This document shows positions 1-12,087 of a stretch of 64,000 nucleotides of DNA, in pieces (positions within the stretch are counted from its first letter, which is position 1; every line of letters starts with the position of its first letter). The DNA is taken from assembly GCA_026545225.1 (NCBI GenBank), contig CM048849.1, positions 32,250,336 to 32,314,335 on the forward strand. The letters run 5' to 3'. Made by a program: the position numbers and the translations under genes. Under the pieces are notes generated by a model, which was given only the letters and a program-made list of their open reading frames with translations, had not been told where the DNA came from and did no database searches. The stretch comes from Cornus controversa (taxonomy: Eukaryota; Streptophyta; Magnoliopsida; Cornales; Cornaceae).

Positions 1-48
1 GAGTGATTCCTTAACTCACCAGTAGATGCTCTATCAATAGCAAACAAC

Positions 49-560
49 CTAGGAAGCATAGGAAGCATGGATACAGATATGGGACACGAGTATGATATGA
101 TACGGGTACGATAATACGACAAATCTCAAAAAAGTAGGATACGGGTATGAGCAGGATACGACAATATAAAGATAATAAATTATATTTTTATATATGCAAA
201 AAATGAATTATTAACATTTCTTTATAAAATATTATCATTAACAAACAAAATAAGAGTTAAGAGTCATTGTATAATTAGAATGGATAAATTTTGTACTAAA
301 TCATGATATGTATCTCAACACTTCTATTTTAAATGAATTTTAAACTTTTCTTAGCAATTATAATATGATATTATTGTTGGAAAAACTACATTTTCCTGTT
401 TTGAATATCTTAGAAGTATAGGATACATGTTGGAAATTCAAAATATATTTTAAAATTATGAATACTTTTAAGAAGTATCGGACAAGTATCCGGGAGTATC
501 CGTATCATATACGGACATGAGACAGATATGTTACACTTGTAGAAGTATCTGTGCTTCCTA
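49..560. mobile_element. Mutator-like MITE, copy 1
   Basis: This is a non-coding AT-rich segment whose ends are inverted repeats: it begins CTAGGAAGCA and ends TGCTTCCTA. A 9-bp direct repeat, GCAAACAAC, flanks it at 40-48 and 561-569. TIR plus a 9-bp target-site duplication is the signature of Mutator-superfamily insertions. A second, diverged copy lies at 3472-3996, which independently defines the ends. Both carry runs of GATACGGGTACG-like units near the left end. No transposase frame is present, so it is non-autonomous. Confidence 0.7.
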
Positions 561-1440
561 GCAAACAACTCAAGGCTTAGTGATTAAAACACACTGATTT
601 ATATATTAGGCTGAATTATTATCTTAGAAATGATTTGAATCACTATGAGATTGAGGTCAAGACAATGTTCTTATAATAGGATGAATTAATTAAGGCTAGC
701 TTAGTGATCAATATCTTTGAAAAAAAATTCAGGAAAAAGAAAAAGAAAGAGATCCAAGAAAGAACAATTAAACTGGAGAGACTTTAATTTAACTTTAAAA
801 TTAAGGTTAATGGGTTAATTTGTAGCAAAATAAGTAAAAAAATAACTTCATCTATTTTGCATGGCATTATAACTTACCTTTACACATCAATATATCATTG
901 TATGCCATTATAACTTACCATTTGTTTAAAGCATTGGAAGTGAATGTTTGGGTGATTTAATGCAGGAAAGCGAAGGAAGAGAAGTTGAGAAGAGAGGGCC
1001 TAATTGGAGGGCTGTTAAATGAAGTGGATCAAGTAATAGTTGAATCAGGCCAGCCCAAGTGTTAGGTGGTGTTTGTGAAGACAATTTTCTTTTATGTACT
1101 TGATTTGAAATTGGAATTTGGATTGCTGCTTAATGACACATTTAATGGATCATATTTATTTAATTAATCAATATATATTTACTCTTTAAACTTGTTTGGT
1201 TTATAGTAGTAGAAATGAATTTCTTGTGAGGATGTGTTCCTTTATGAATGTTTCTTATTTGTTAATTACCTTCGTATTTTCTCTGATGCTTCGTTTTATA
1301 TTTGGCATTGTCTTGTTTATACAAAGCTTGGCTTTGGGTGAAATTTGGTTGAATATGACGCATTGGATGAGTGATGTTGTACAGGTTTTTGTGTTGGGAA
1401 CAATCTAAAGTAAACCTATTTTATATATATATTTTTTAAA
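561..1440. other. Non-coding stretch
   Basis: AT-rich DNA with no coding frame that I can support. The only open frame of note, at 1196-1408, has no recognisable domain and no conserved context. Confidence 0.5.
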
Positions 1441-1449
1441 AATTACTTT

Positions 1450-1685
1450 TCATAAGGGGCGAAGCCTGTCATAGAAATATGACTTTCTACGAGGGGCAAA
1501 GCCTGTCGTGGAAAATCAACTTTCTAATACGGGCAAATGACCATTGTCGATAGACAACTTTCGACGACGGGCAATCGACCATCATGGAAAAACATCTATC
1601 TACCATGACAGTGGATACTACGACGAGAAAAGACCGTCGTAGAATGCATTTTTTCTCGTCGTAAAAAGTGAAATTTCTCGTAGTG
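1450..1685 (-). mobile_element. Orphan CACTA (En/Spm) transposon terminus
   Basis: Read on the minus strand from 1685, the sequence begins CACTACGAGAAATTTCAC and continues through repeated subterminal motifs related to TACGACGAGAAAA and TCTACGACGG. This is the layout of a CACTA-superfamily end: a CACTA tip followed by clustered short repeats bound by the transposase. The matching opposite end and any transposase are not visible between the window start and here. It is therefore either a truncated relic or an element whose other end was replaced. Confidence 0.6.
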
Positions 1686-1899
1686 ATTTATGATCTAAAC
1701 ATTGGTGACTAATGAATTGTATTTATCTCTTTTAGAGGTGAATCTTTTGAGTCCATACAATTTGTGCACTAGTCCAACTTTGAAAGAATTGATTGAAAAC
1801 TAATGTAAAGTTGATATTGTATGAGTAGCATTGAAGGTTTAAATGATCAATGAAAAAAAAATGAGAAGAAAATATTTTATATTTTTTATTCAGCATAAA

Positions 1900-2870
1900 A
1901 AACATTGATGAGAAGTTTTACTTGAACCGGTCCATGAAGTCTCAGCACTTCATACATCTACAGGGCAAGCCTTGGACAAGTCCAAGTGAAGGTTGCACCG
2001 GTCCAAAGCTTCTGGTGGCGGATTTTTGCCTTCCAGTATCCTGTTTTGACCCAGATTTGACTTTGAAATTTTATTAAACTTTGAAACTTGTTTCCTATTA
2101 ATTTTTAACTTGTTTTTCAAGAAAAATTAGGATTTTTAATTTCTATAAAAATCTCATATGGCTTCTCTCTCATTATGTTTTCAATAAACAAGAAATTCAG
2201 ATTTTTAGAGAGAAAAAACATAGATATATTTTTCAATAAAGAACTTTGATTTTCTATTTATATTTTTGAGAGCTGAGTGATTTTGGGTGACTATTTTTGC
2301 TTGATCAATTGTTTGAAGACTGTTTCAAAGATTTTTTATTGATCAAGTTACTGGATTGATTTTTTCTACAATTGGTCATTGGTAAGTAATAAGAAGAAGA
2401 TCGCACTACGAATGGGACATAATATTTGATAAGTGTTTTTATTCTTCCGGTTACCCTTCTACAAGGATTTTGATGTTAGCCAGAAGTCTGCAACAATTGG
2501 GCAAGGGAGTCACAATAGTAAGCTTGAGGTGTTTCGTATCAAGTTTTTGTCAGAGTGGAGTGGGTTTGAGTTTGGGATGGAGTCTGTTGTACTTTGCTTC
2601 AACGATAGTGGATTTAGTTCTCTAAGGTTACAAAGCCTCATTTGTGATTTTTTCCCGATCTGGTTTTTCATGTATATCTGGTGCATTCGTTTACTTTACT
2701 GCACTTTATTTTATTTACTTGCTTTGTGGGATTGCTTAGATTTTAATTGGACTTAAAATTGAATAATCTGAAAGATCAAGTAAAAAGCGAGTAAACCTAA
2801 TCACCCCCCCTCTCGGTTTTAAATTTAATTTTTGCAGTTGCTTCTGTATTACTCAACTCACAAGAAGATG
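1900..2870 (+). repeat. Probable LTR remnant of a retrotransposon (copia-like)
   Basis: The stretch contains GC-rich blocks around ACCGGTCCA in AT-rich DNA and ends in a pyrimidine tract (CACCCCCCCTCTCGG) like the 3' part of some large plant copia LTRs. The part at about 2500-2860 is similar to 47235-47460, including AGTGGAGT/AGTGGACT and GAGTCTGTTGTACTT blocks. The two places are therefore copies of one repeat family. The open frame at 2433-2756 lies within this repeat and shows no known domain. No primer-binding site or target duplication was found. Confidence 0.35.
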
Positions 2871-3471
2871 TATGTGTAGAAATATGCATAAATAAAGAGA
2901 ATGCATTAAATTTAAAAGATATATAAAAATATCGTATGTGAGGTCATTCAATTATTAAGCTTCTAGGAGACTAAAAGCATTGATGATGAACTCAAGACCT
3001 TATCAATATATAAATATAAAGAGAAGACTTGAAACATGAAGATTTGGAAATGAAAGTAAAATGTAAAGACATATATTAAATATATCATATATGAGGTCTT
3101 TCAAATACTAATCTTCTATGATTCTCTAAAATAGTGGCTTGAAGCATTACTGATGAACTTGAGACCTTGGAATATAAATAATAAACAAGACATGAAATGT
3201 AAATAAGAAACTACAACTGTAAATAAAAAACTTAAATGTAAAAGCCAAGTAAATGATAAATGAAGAACATGAAAATGCAAAGTGAAGAAAAACACAAGAG
3301 AGTGGAGAATAGTTTTCTTCACCAAAGTGAACCTTTTAATGGATCTTCATGGTAAGAGATCTTGGATGTTGAAGGTAGAAGGATATGGAGGCTATATTAG
3401 TATGGATATTGGGAGATGAAGAAGAAGAGAGCTAAGGCTTCTTTTGGAGAGTGAGAGAGTGACCTCTAATT
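2871..3471. other. Non-coding stretch
   Basis: AT-rich intergenic DNA with a locally duplicated phrase, GAGGTC(A/T)TTCAA(A/T)TA, at about 2940 and 3090. Nothing else is recognised. Confidence 0.4.
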
Positions 3472-3996
3472 TAGGAAGCATGAATACAAATCCGGAACAC
3501 GGGTACGATACGATACGGATACGGATACGGCGATACGACAAATCTAAAAAAATAAGATATGGGTATAACATGATACATCAATATAAAAATAACAACTTAT
3601 ATTTTTATATATACAAAAAAAATAGATTTATTTACATTTCTTTATAAAATATTATAATTAACAAACAAACTAAGAGTTAAGAATCATATTGCATAATTTG
3701 CATGGATATATTTTGTACTAAATTATGATATATATATCAACACTTCTTTTTTAAATAAATGTAAACTTTTCATAACAATTATACTATGATATTATTGTTA
3801 GAAATATGTTCTAAAGTATCCGAGAAGTATGGTATATATGGTCGAAGTATCTAAGAAGTATCAGATATATGTTAGAAATAAAAATATATATTTTAAAATT
3901 ATGGATATATTTAGGAAGTATCGGACACTTGTATTTGAGACGTATTGGTATCCAATACAGGTACGTTACTCTTGTAGAAGTATTCGTGCTTTCTTG
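3472..3996. mobile_element. Mutator-like MITE, copy 2
   Basis: A diverged full-length relative of the element at 49-560, in the same orientation. It starts TAGGAAGCATGAATAC, carries a GATACGGATACGG-rich left part, shares the block around AACAAAC(A/T)AA(A/C)TAAGAGTTAAGA, and ends TCGTGCTTTCTTGG. No clear flanking duplication is left. The open frames inside it are fortuitous. Confidence 0.6.
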
Positions 3997-6240
3997 GCTT
4001 TAAGGCTTGTAGAGAGAGAGTATTCCAGCATAATATGTCTTCAAGAGTGTTTTTTGTGTATGAAAATGAAGAGAATATGGGGCTATTTAAAGCCAAATGT
4101 GGGGAGGTATTGGTTGATTTCAACCATTAGGTTAAAGTGGGTAAATGTGAGCCCTAGGATGAAAAATATAAAATGACCAAAAATGGTGTGTAAATAATGT
4201 GAAATGGCATTTGGTTGGTCTCCCTTCATTTTTCTAAGAATAAATGAGAGACATTAGATGTGGGAGATGTGATTTGAGTGACAAAACTTGTATTGGATAA
4301 ATGTGGACTGTTGGATCAAAAACTTGTATGGGATGAATGTGTACCGTTGGATAAAAAAATAGTGAGAATTGGTTCATTCCCGAGCAAATCTGAGCCCTTT
4401 GAGGTAGATTTTGGATTTGGATGAACAGAAGTCATTGGATCAAACTAATCTAGACCCTAAATCAGGATCAATTTTATTTTTTTTGTGAAAATGGGTGGCC
4501 ACGTGTCACCCTCTTGCTGATTTTCCTAAATTATCTTTTTTCTTGGGCAAAAATTTGGTATTTTTGGGAATCCTCTCATTCATGATGTCACTATATTGAT
4601 GCAATTGAATAAAATTGATATCACTTTATCCGAAAATAAAATTCTAGATTTGTCCTAGACAGTGTGCGCAGCGAAAAGACTATTTTGCCCCTAAATTAGG
4701 GTGTTGGTCAAAATAATGTCCAGACTGGAAATTTGCTAATATTACAGTGTATCCTAGGATTTTTGCATCCTACGATCACGATGGTCAGGTTTTTTTATTG
4801 ATTTAAGCAATGGTTTGTCAGTCAAACATTTGAGTTGACCAATTTGACCCTGATTTAGGGTTTTGTTCACCAGGAAATCCGAGTTGGAAATGTTTTGATA
4901 TTACAATGTATCTTAGGGTTTTTGGGCCTTACGATCATTATAGTAAAGTCTATTCATTGATTTGATGAACGGTTTTATTTTTCTCATATTTTGGATTGTA
5001 TTCCCCCCCCCCCCCCCCTCTGTATATATATATACACACTAAAACTAATATTATAAAAAAATATACTACATTTGATTTTTAAAATTTTTAATTACATAGT
5101 TTTAGTTTGGCCTTCCCAAATCAAATTTTTTTGGCTTTGCCCTTGATTTCATGTAATATCATCTTATTAATATATATTGGTCAATTTCTTTTTGGTTTAG
5201 CTTAATTTAATTTTCACATTGTAAAGTATTTTCCTAACACGGTTGTTTGATCAGTTAATAAGAGATTTCTAAAGAAACTTATAAAGTTAGCTGTTTTTAA
5301 TTGCTGAATCAATAGACTTGGGATTTTTTAAGCTAATTTTTGTTTGGACATAATTACATGAAAGAAAATGTCTTAAAAAAACAAGGGAGATCAAGCAAGT
5401 CTGAGGAATGGTAATAGTTGACGATGATATGGAATTTTCTTTTTCTCTAGGAATGAAGAAAGAAATAAACAATTTAGTTGGATGATAATTTTTTCAAAAT
5501 TTCAAGTGGAGATAGCAATTACTATCAATAACATTATGCCACCAAATAATAAATCATCCAATTGCAACTTTAATCTTATTTTACATAAATAATATGTAGA
5601 TTCTTGTATGTTGGGTTGCTTGGATTAGTAATTTTTTTTTTTAAAATCTCAAGTAAAATAAATTTAGACTCTAAAATTTAAACTCTATTCCAATCTCATG
5701 ATTTCAACCACCTTACTCATACCCGTAAAATGTTCAAGCCGATTGGGGTTGCTTGCGTTACACCAACGAAATCATAAATCTGGAAGGAAGAGGAGGCAAC
5801 TTGTCTTGCTGTTACTTATCGGAAAAAAACAAACATAAAAAAATTTTCTTGCTGTCTTTGTCATTATTATTTGTTTATGTTTTGGAAAAATTAGATTTTA
5901 GTGACCAAAATTGAAAAAAAATATTTATTTTTTGATAACCTTAAATTTAATAAAAGTTGGATAGTGACCAAATTTAAATATTATTGATAATGAGTGACCA
6001 TTTAATCTTAATGACTAAAATACCCTTCATTCTCTCCATAGATCTCATCCTTTTTTCGGTCTTCTGCAACCTCCAAATATCATAAACTTCAAAGAATCCG
6101 ATGACTTGTGTAAAATATATATACATTCTAACGAAGATATAATAATATATACAAATTTATTCCTATATATTAATATCTCATTAACCAAAAAGAAACTAAT
6201 TTTGGTGCAATTAATTACAAACCTCACATTTGGCATGACA
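3997..6240. other. Intergenic DNA with a C16 tract
   Basis: No gene seen. The stretch includes a homopolymer of 16 C at 5003-5018 followed by a short TA/AC microsatellite. Two similar phrases (TATTACA(G/A)TGTATC(C/T)TAGG) near 4740 and 4910 suggest a local duplication of about 165 bp. The 3' flank of the NLR gene lies at the right end. Confidence 0.45.
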
Positions 6241-6315
6241 TTACTTCACAGGAGACAAACCAGATAAAACAAGAAAAAGAAAAAAAAAAGATACAGCAAA
6301 CAATCACATGAGTTT

Positions 6316-9096
6316 TTACCTATGAAACACGCATTTGAAAAGAGGAAAGAAAATAGAGCGGGTTTCTTCATTCTCCCATTCTAACTTGTCATGCCACTCT
6401 CTCCCACATTGAATTGATCGTAGTGTGTGTTTGCCGCTATTGGAGTCAAAAGGAAGTTTGTTAAGCTTCGGACAGTTACGAACATGAATTTCGATGAGAG
6501 AGGGGAAGGACAATGGATGACTGTAGATGCTCTTTAACTCTCGTAGGTGACATAAAGTCAACTTTTGTAGCCTTGCAAATACATTCAAACTTCGTTCATT
6601 GGTACTATTGCAATCCGCATCTTTTATTACTTCTTTCATTGCATCACACTTCCAAATTGTTAAATATCTAAGGTTTGGCACGCTAATTAGCCATGTTAGA
6701 TCCTCCAAAACCTTGCATCGTGAAATCCAGACTTCCTGAAGGTTATGAAAGCTTCTGCTTCCATCTATTATACTCTCAATAATATTCCACAGATTGTTGT
6801 ACTTGTGAGGGACTACCCCTCTCTCTCTTTCGTCCCACCTCATCCCATCAATTGACAACTCCTTTAAATCATCACAACCCCAAATTTCAAGAATTTCTAG
6901 TCTCTTAATGTTCTTCGGTAGAGAAGACAGTTGCAGTTGACTTGTGCCTTTGCATAGTTTGATGGTTAGACCAAATATGCAACTTTGTAACTTTTGCCAA
7001 CTCAATAATTTTTTGAGTGCGAGCTCACTTTTCACCGTCAAAATTAAATATTGTAGGTGGTTCAAGCAATCCAGTTCATCCAATAACAACTCATTACCAC
7101 CAAACAATATGCTACCTTCATCAATAACTTGCTTTGATGAAACACTAGTACGAAGCATCTCCAACCTTTGTAGAATTAAAAGACTTGATATGACTCGTGG
7201 CGGGATCATATCAAGTTTTTTAATATAATTCATATATAAATACTTCAACTTTACCAGTGACTTAAACTCAATTGGCAACTCTGTTATGTCTGTCCCGGAG
7301 ATATCAAGTTGTTGCAAAGAAAGCAACTCGAAAAAGCTCGCTGGTAAAAAAGTTATTTTACAAGACGACAGGTCTAATACTTTCAGAGAAGGCATAAACT
7401 GGAAGAAGCTTTCAGAAATGGTGCTCAAATAATAGTTATACCTAAGATTTAAAGTCAAGAGATTGGGACATCTAGGAGTTCCGCTTAATTCTATAGTGGA
7501 ATTACGCAACAAAAATATTCGTTCAGCCTTCTCCCACTTCGAAATAGGAGGTGCTATCATCAGCGTAATATTTCCCCCTTGCACCAAATATTTCTCTTTC
7601 TTCCTCCCACTGTCTGAAACTATCCACAATGCCATATCCCGAATCACGTCATGCATATTCACAATAGAATCGGATTCTCTGGCCTCCAACAATAGACATG
7701 CAAGTTTCAACCTATCAATAATTTCATATGCCAGCTTACAAGCCTCGTTAATGTTGTTATCACATTCATCATCCAGAAACCCCTCCCCGATCCAGTATTT
7801 CATGAGATCAGGAACATAAATATCCCAATCTTCTGGATACAGAGCACAATATAGGAAGCAAATCTTAATTGTTTCATCAGGTAAGCTATCATAACTGAAC
7901 TTTAAACGATGAAGCATCTCATCTTCCATACCTGAAATTTTGAATGTAGATTTCTTCAACTCGTTTATTGCATAATTCCATTCTCGAGGAGCTTTCTTGC
8001 TAGCCATGGCTCGTCCAATGGTAATCAATGCCAGTGGCAAACCGGCGCATTCTTTGCAAACATCTTGTGCCAGCTTCTCTATTTCAGGGTCAGAATTGAG
8101 GATCTCTTCTCCCACCTTCCCTTTAAACAAATCCCAGGCTTGCTGCCATGCCAAGCATTCCACTTTAATCTTCTTCTTAGCTTCCATAAGACCACACACT
8201 TCCTCGGATCGGGTGGTGAATACTATCTTGGCGGCCTTATTTTGATTGTCAGCTAGAAATAGTACTGGAACTCCCACTTCAAGAAGATCAATTCGTTTCC
8301 ATATGTCATCCAAAAGTAGCACAAATCTCTTCATTTTCAAGACCCTAAAGATGTCTTGTTTCTTCTCATCTTGGCTTTTATCACTCCTCCATGTGTCTGG
8401 AAATCCTAGCTTCTTCCCTATTTTATCTTGAATGCTCTCCGCACTACTTTCATCTTTGGACACCACAACCCATATCACCTCATCGAATTCGCCACGCCAC
8501 TGATCAGTTGCAAGCTCATTGTTGAGTTTCTTCAAGAGGGTTGTCTTTCCAACGCCCCCCATTCCGTATATCCCGATGATTCCCACTCCATGACCATCAT
8601 CATCTCTAAGGAGTCTCAAGAGCTTATGCAAATTTGAATCCAAGCCCACAGTCCTGTCAAGAGGAATTTCCTGGGCATGTGCGGGGCCCAATGGTACAAC
8701 CACACCGATGTTATTACCTTCACTCTTCATTTCAGACACAGCTTGTAATTTCTGACATACTCTCTTGCCGAGTTTATGGCTAGATAGGCAATTTCTGGGA
8801 CAAATTCTGAGACACTTTTTCTGAATCTGTTCATCACCATGTTGGAGAAGCACTGCCACTTCCCTATCCAATTCTTCTACTCTTCCAAGCCAATTATCAG
8901 TTTCTTCAGTGCGTTTCATTAGCGGGCCCGCAGCTTCAATTCTCATGTTCACATCGTTTCTTTGCGCTCTCAATTTTCCCATTTCATTTCTCAAAGAGTT
9001 GAGATTATCTTCGAGATGGCGAATATAGTTGGTAGTGTTTCTGATGCAACCACATAACTGGCATGTAACATCCAAGATTGGGCTGACAAAGTCCAT
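6316..9096 (-). CDS. CC-NBS-LRR (CNL) disease resistance protein, RPS5/RPS2-like
   Basis: This is a single uninterrupted 926-codon frame. CNL receptors sit in the cytosol or at the plasma membrane, detect pathogen effectors directly or through a guarded host protein, and switch by ADP/ATP exchange to trigger immunity and cell death. Order of parts: coiled-coil region at about 20-85 (LEDNLNSLRNEM); P-loop GMGGVGKTT 178-186; RNBS-A-like FDEVIWVVVS 204-213; kinase-2 LLLDDIW 260-266; RNBS-B KIVFTTRSEEVC 290-301; GLPLAL 352-357; RNBS-D CFLYCALYPEDW 413-424; MHDV 481-484; then irregular leucine-rich repeats from about 520 to 900. The Trp after the kinase-2 aspartates and the missing TIR domain mark the CNL class. 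The N-terminus lacks the Gly-2/Cys acylation start known from RPS5. All nucleotide-binding motifs look intact and the gene is intronless, as usual for this subclade. No second NLR is visible in the window. Start chosen at the first Met, which immediately precedes the coiled-coil region. Confidence 0.95.
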   Translation of the reverse strand: MDFVSPILDVTCQLCGCIRNTTNYIRHLEDNLNSLRNEMGKLRAQRNDVNMRIEAAGPLMKRTEETDNWLGRVEELDREVAVLLQHGDEQIQKKCLRICPRNCLSSHKLGKRVCQKLQAVSEMKSEGNNIGVVVPLGPAHAQEIPLDRTVGLDSNLHKLLRLLRDDDGHGVGIIGIYGMGGVGKTTLLKKLNNELATDQWRGEFDEVIWVVVSKDESSAESIQDKIGKKLGFPDTWRSDKSQDEKKQDIFRVLKMKRFVLLLDDIWKRIDLLEVGVPVLFLADNQNKAAKIVFTTRSEEVCGLMEAKKKIKVECLAWQQAWDLFKGKVGEEILNSDPEIEKLAQDVCKECAGLPLALITIGRAMASKKAPREWNYAINELKKSTFKISGMEDEMLHRLKFSYDSLPDETIKICFLYCALYPEDWDIYVPDLMKYWIGEGFLDDECDNNINEACKLAYEIIDRLKLACLLLEARESDSIVNMHDVIRDMALWIVSDSGRKKEKYLVQGGNITLMIAPPISKWEKAERIFLLRNSTIELSGTPRCPNLLTLNLRYNYYLSTISESFFQFMPSLKVLDLSSCKITFLPASFFELLSLQQLDISGTDITELPIEFKSLVKLKYLYMNYIKKLDMIPPRVISSLLILQRLEMLRTSVSSKQVIDEGSILFGGNELLLDELDCLNHLQYLILTVKSELALKKLLSWQKLQSCIFGLTIKLCKGTSQLQLSSLPKNIKRLEILEIWGCDDLKELSIDGMRWDERERGVVPHKYNNLWNIIESIIDGSRSFHNLQEVWISRCKVLEDLTWLISVPNLRYLTIWKCDAMKEVIKDADCNSTNERSLNVFARLQKLTLCHLRELKSIYSHPLSFPSLIEIHVRNCPKLNKLPFDSNSGKHTLRSIQCGREWHDKLEWENEETRSIFFPLFKCVFHR

Positions 9097-12085
9097 TGCT
9101 AGCTCTCAATAGCCTAATTAATGAAGCACATACAATTACAATACTGCAGGAAATGGGAGAAGAAATTAAGACTGGAAAGAAAAGGAAAGATGCAATCTAG
9201 CTAGAGAAGCAAATATAATTTACATGCATATGGACTGCTTAATTGTTAATAATTTTATTGGTCATGTAGAAAAATTCTCAAGGCTATGAATATATGGTAG
9301 TCATTAATAAGGCCCATGAACTCAAGTTACTGTGAAAATCATTTAGTTTGTCCTTTTTGTTTACTTGGGCAAGAGTATTTAACCAATTGAAATCTAAATT
9401 ACTAATAGATCTACATTGATTCAAGGCTTGAATGGGGGAGGAGTATTTGTCTGGGCTAGATCGGGTTATGTTATGCAAACAAATGAAGAATAACGGTTAG
9501 ATTTGCAAAGATCTACAAAATTTTAAAGTCAATATGGTAAAATATTCAGAAATCAAGTGTCTTACCCGAGACAAATCTGTGTAGCTTTTACTGAGAAGAA
9601 TCAAACTACAGTGATAGAGAGAGATACATCAAAGTATTGCTTTCACCGGAAAGGAATGGGTCGACTGTAAATACAGAGATAGAGAGAGAACCATTTATGG
9701 CTTTCATCGAGAGGAATGGTTCAGTGTATTCACAGAGAGAGAGCTTCAAAGTAGACTTTTCAGCTTCACGCAAGTGGAGTATAATAGAAAGATACCTAAC
9801 TCCATTATTTTGATTTGATGAACCGATAAACTATTAGGTATATCTGGCTCATTCTCCAACTAATTAATAATTTCTATAATGAAAAAACTGATCCATCAAA
9901 TAAAAGTCAATTATTGAGTCCCACTTGGAAAAAATAAAGAGAAGCAGGACTGGTCTATAGGTTCCATATATCCACAGTAAATAAAGATCCGCAAAATCAA
10001 TAATTGGGTCAGAATTTTAATTTTAAATTCAAAATTTAAAAATTTGTAAATAATGTTAGTATAAAATAGTGGAGTTCATTCCATTATTACATCCTCGTGC
10101 ATAAATGCTCTGTTATTCCATTCTTTGTGAACATGGATGCTGCAAAACCAAGTGAAAGTAAAGTTGGGACGGGAATTCTATATATAGTTGTGATAGTTTG
10201 TATCCGTTTTTTCTTTTTTTTTAACCTGGCAATATTCATTGATGAGAGAAACATTCAGCACAAGCTCGAGCCAAAATATCAAATGGAATCTGAACTAACA
10301 ATTGAAAATATAATGGGTCTGTACGTGTAATTTATTGTAGATTTTGTACAGGAAGAAACAAGTTTGCGCTTGTGGGATGATCGATTAAGTTGCATCTTAA
10401 CCAAGTATGGATCACTGAAGAAATTGAGCTAAGACTTGGATACAGGCTTGAAACGTACAAGAGACTTGATGGGTAGTCGTGAAAGTAGGTCGATTATGAG
10501 ATCAGAGAGGGAAGGATGAGTAAGACACCAATTTTGTCCTGGGACTTGACCTTCTACTTTCTTTTTTTTTTCTAAATAAATTACTTTCACAATACTTTTA
10601 GAAAGACTTGAACCCTCTGCCTTTCACCTCAAAAGAAGAAGAGATTTCACTAAACTACACTTTTGAAAATATTATTACTTCAATGCTTCCATGCATAACT
10701 ATTGGTATAATTAATGTAAAGAAGCTCTACTAATGTAGGTTAAGGCAAATTGTCTAAATTATTATTTGAATGAAATTATTAAACAATTATGAATACAATC
10801 TCATAAGTTTTAGGTTTTCCACATAGAGTGGTCAATTTGGGCTATAGGCGAGGTAATTAATAGAGAGAATACTTGCCTCAAGTCATATCGAAGTTCCTGC
10901 TGTAGCTAATGTGGCTCAACTAAATGCTTACACCTATTCTAAATTTATAAAATATTAAAATAAACTAAAGTTGGGTCAAACTTGTTTTAGTCGGGTTAAT
11001 TGGGTACAAGTTCGAACCCAATTCATCTCTCTCTTCATCTCTTATACATAAATATATATGTATATATACACACACTCGGTAATCAATAGGAGAATCCAAT
11101 ATCTCCATCTTCCCAGAGGTGGAGTTGGATTGCAAAGTAGGGAGAGCTAAAAGCAAGAAAAATTGAAAATGAACACAATAATTTTTATTACAAATATATG
11201 TTATAAATATTAAAAAATAGACAAAAAAAAATGAGGACGTTCTTTTTCTTTCTGTAATATTAATAAGTTGCTATCAGGAAATACAAAGCACAATAGTGGT
11301 CTGGGCTAGTGGACTGGGAAGTAATGAACACAGTAGTAGTAATATTTTTTTTTTTTGGACCTGAGCTATAACCCAGGTTAGCCCATCAATAGTTCCACCC
11401 CTGCATCTCCCATACATATATACATATAAATATGTCCCTGTGTTAGTTCGAACCCAAATCAAGTTAGTCGATCTTGTTCGATCTATTGGTAATCTGGTAT
11501 ACTATATTCACTCTCTCTATACACACATATATGTGTGTGTTCATGATACATACATATATATATATATATATCTCAATCACATTTTTTTTAATCCGACCTT
11601 GAAACACCCAAATAATATGCTTATTTTCTATCTCCAACTCTCTTCTCAACAATAGAAGGACATTGTCCCTTTTACTTGCTTTGGTTTCTCCTCTTCAAAT
11701 TCTCTCCCTTGTTATCTCTTATTTCAATCTTCTCCATTCCTTGTGCTTCGTTGGTGAAGACCATAGTATGGCCACTAGGAACAAAACCCTTGGAATTATT
11801 CTCATCTTCTGCAACATTGACCTTATTACCCTCGTAATGTTAAATTGCATCGCAGGCATTGTCTAAATTAAAACCCTAGACCCGGTTAACCTTAATGATG
11901 CATTTGGTATGCGGTAATAAAATGAAATGCAATTGGGAATGGAATGAGAATAGGAATATAATGGAATTGCCATTCTCATTCTATTGTTTTGTTGCAAATA
12001 TGAAATGAGGTAGGATTGAAATAAATTTTAAATCAAAATTTCCAAAATAGCCTTCCTAATGTCAAATAAATGAAACTAACAAAGG
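9097..12085. other. NLR 5' flank and intergenic DNA
   Basis: No second gene was supported. Around 9590-9770 three imperfect copies of a phrase with GAGAGAGA and ACCGGAAAGGAATGG/ATCGAGAGGAATGG occur. An (AT)n microsatellite lies at 11550-11571. A short piece at 11900-12000 with CATTTGGTATGCGGTAAT and GGAATGGAATGAGAAT resembles the left end of the PIF/Harbinger-like element at 54356. I could not identify a convincing TATA box for the NLR. Confidence 0.4.
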
Positions 12086-12087
12086 AG

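Noticed and set aside
2404-2412. CACTACGAA as a second CACTA end for the terminus at 1685
   Set aside because: It lies on the wrong side and has no subterminal repeats.
6300-6320. Possible splice donor (CATAG then GTAAAA) at the NLR stop codon
   Set aside because: The frame already ends where related proteins end, and no downstream exon with similarity was seen.
6944-8637. Several plus-strand open frames of 60-118 codons
   Set aside because: They lie entirely inside the NLR gene on the opposite strand and are mirror frames of its coding sequence.
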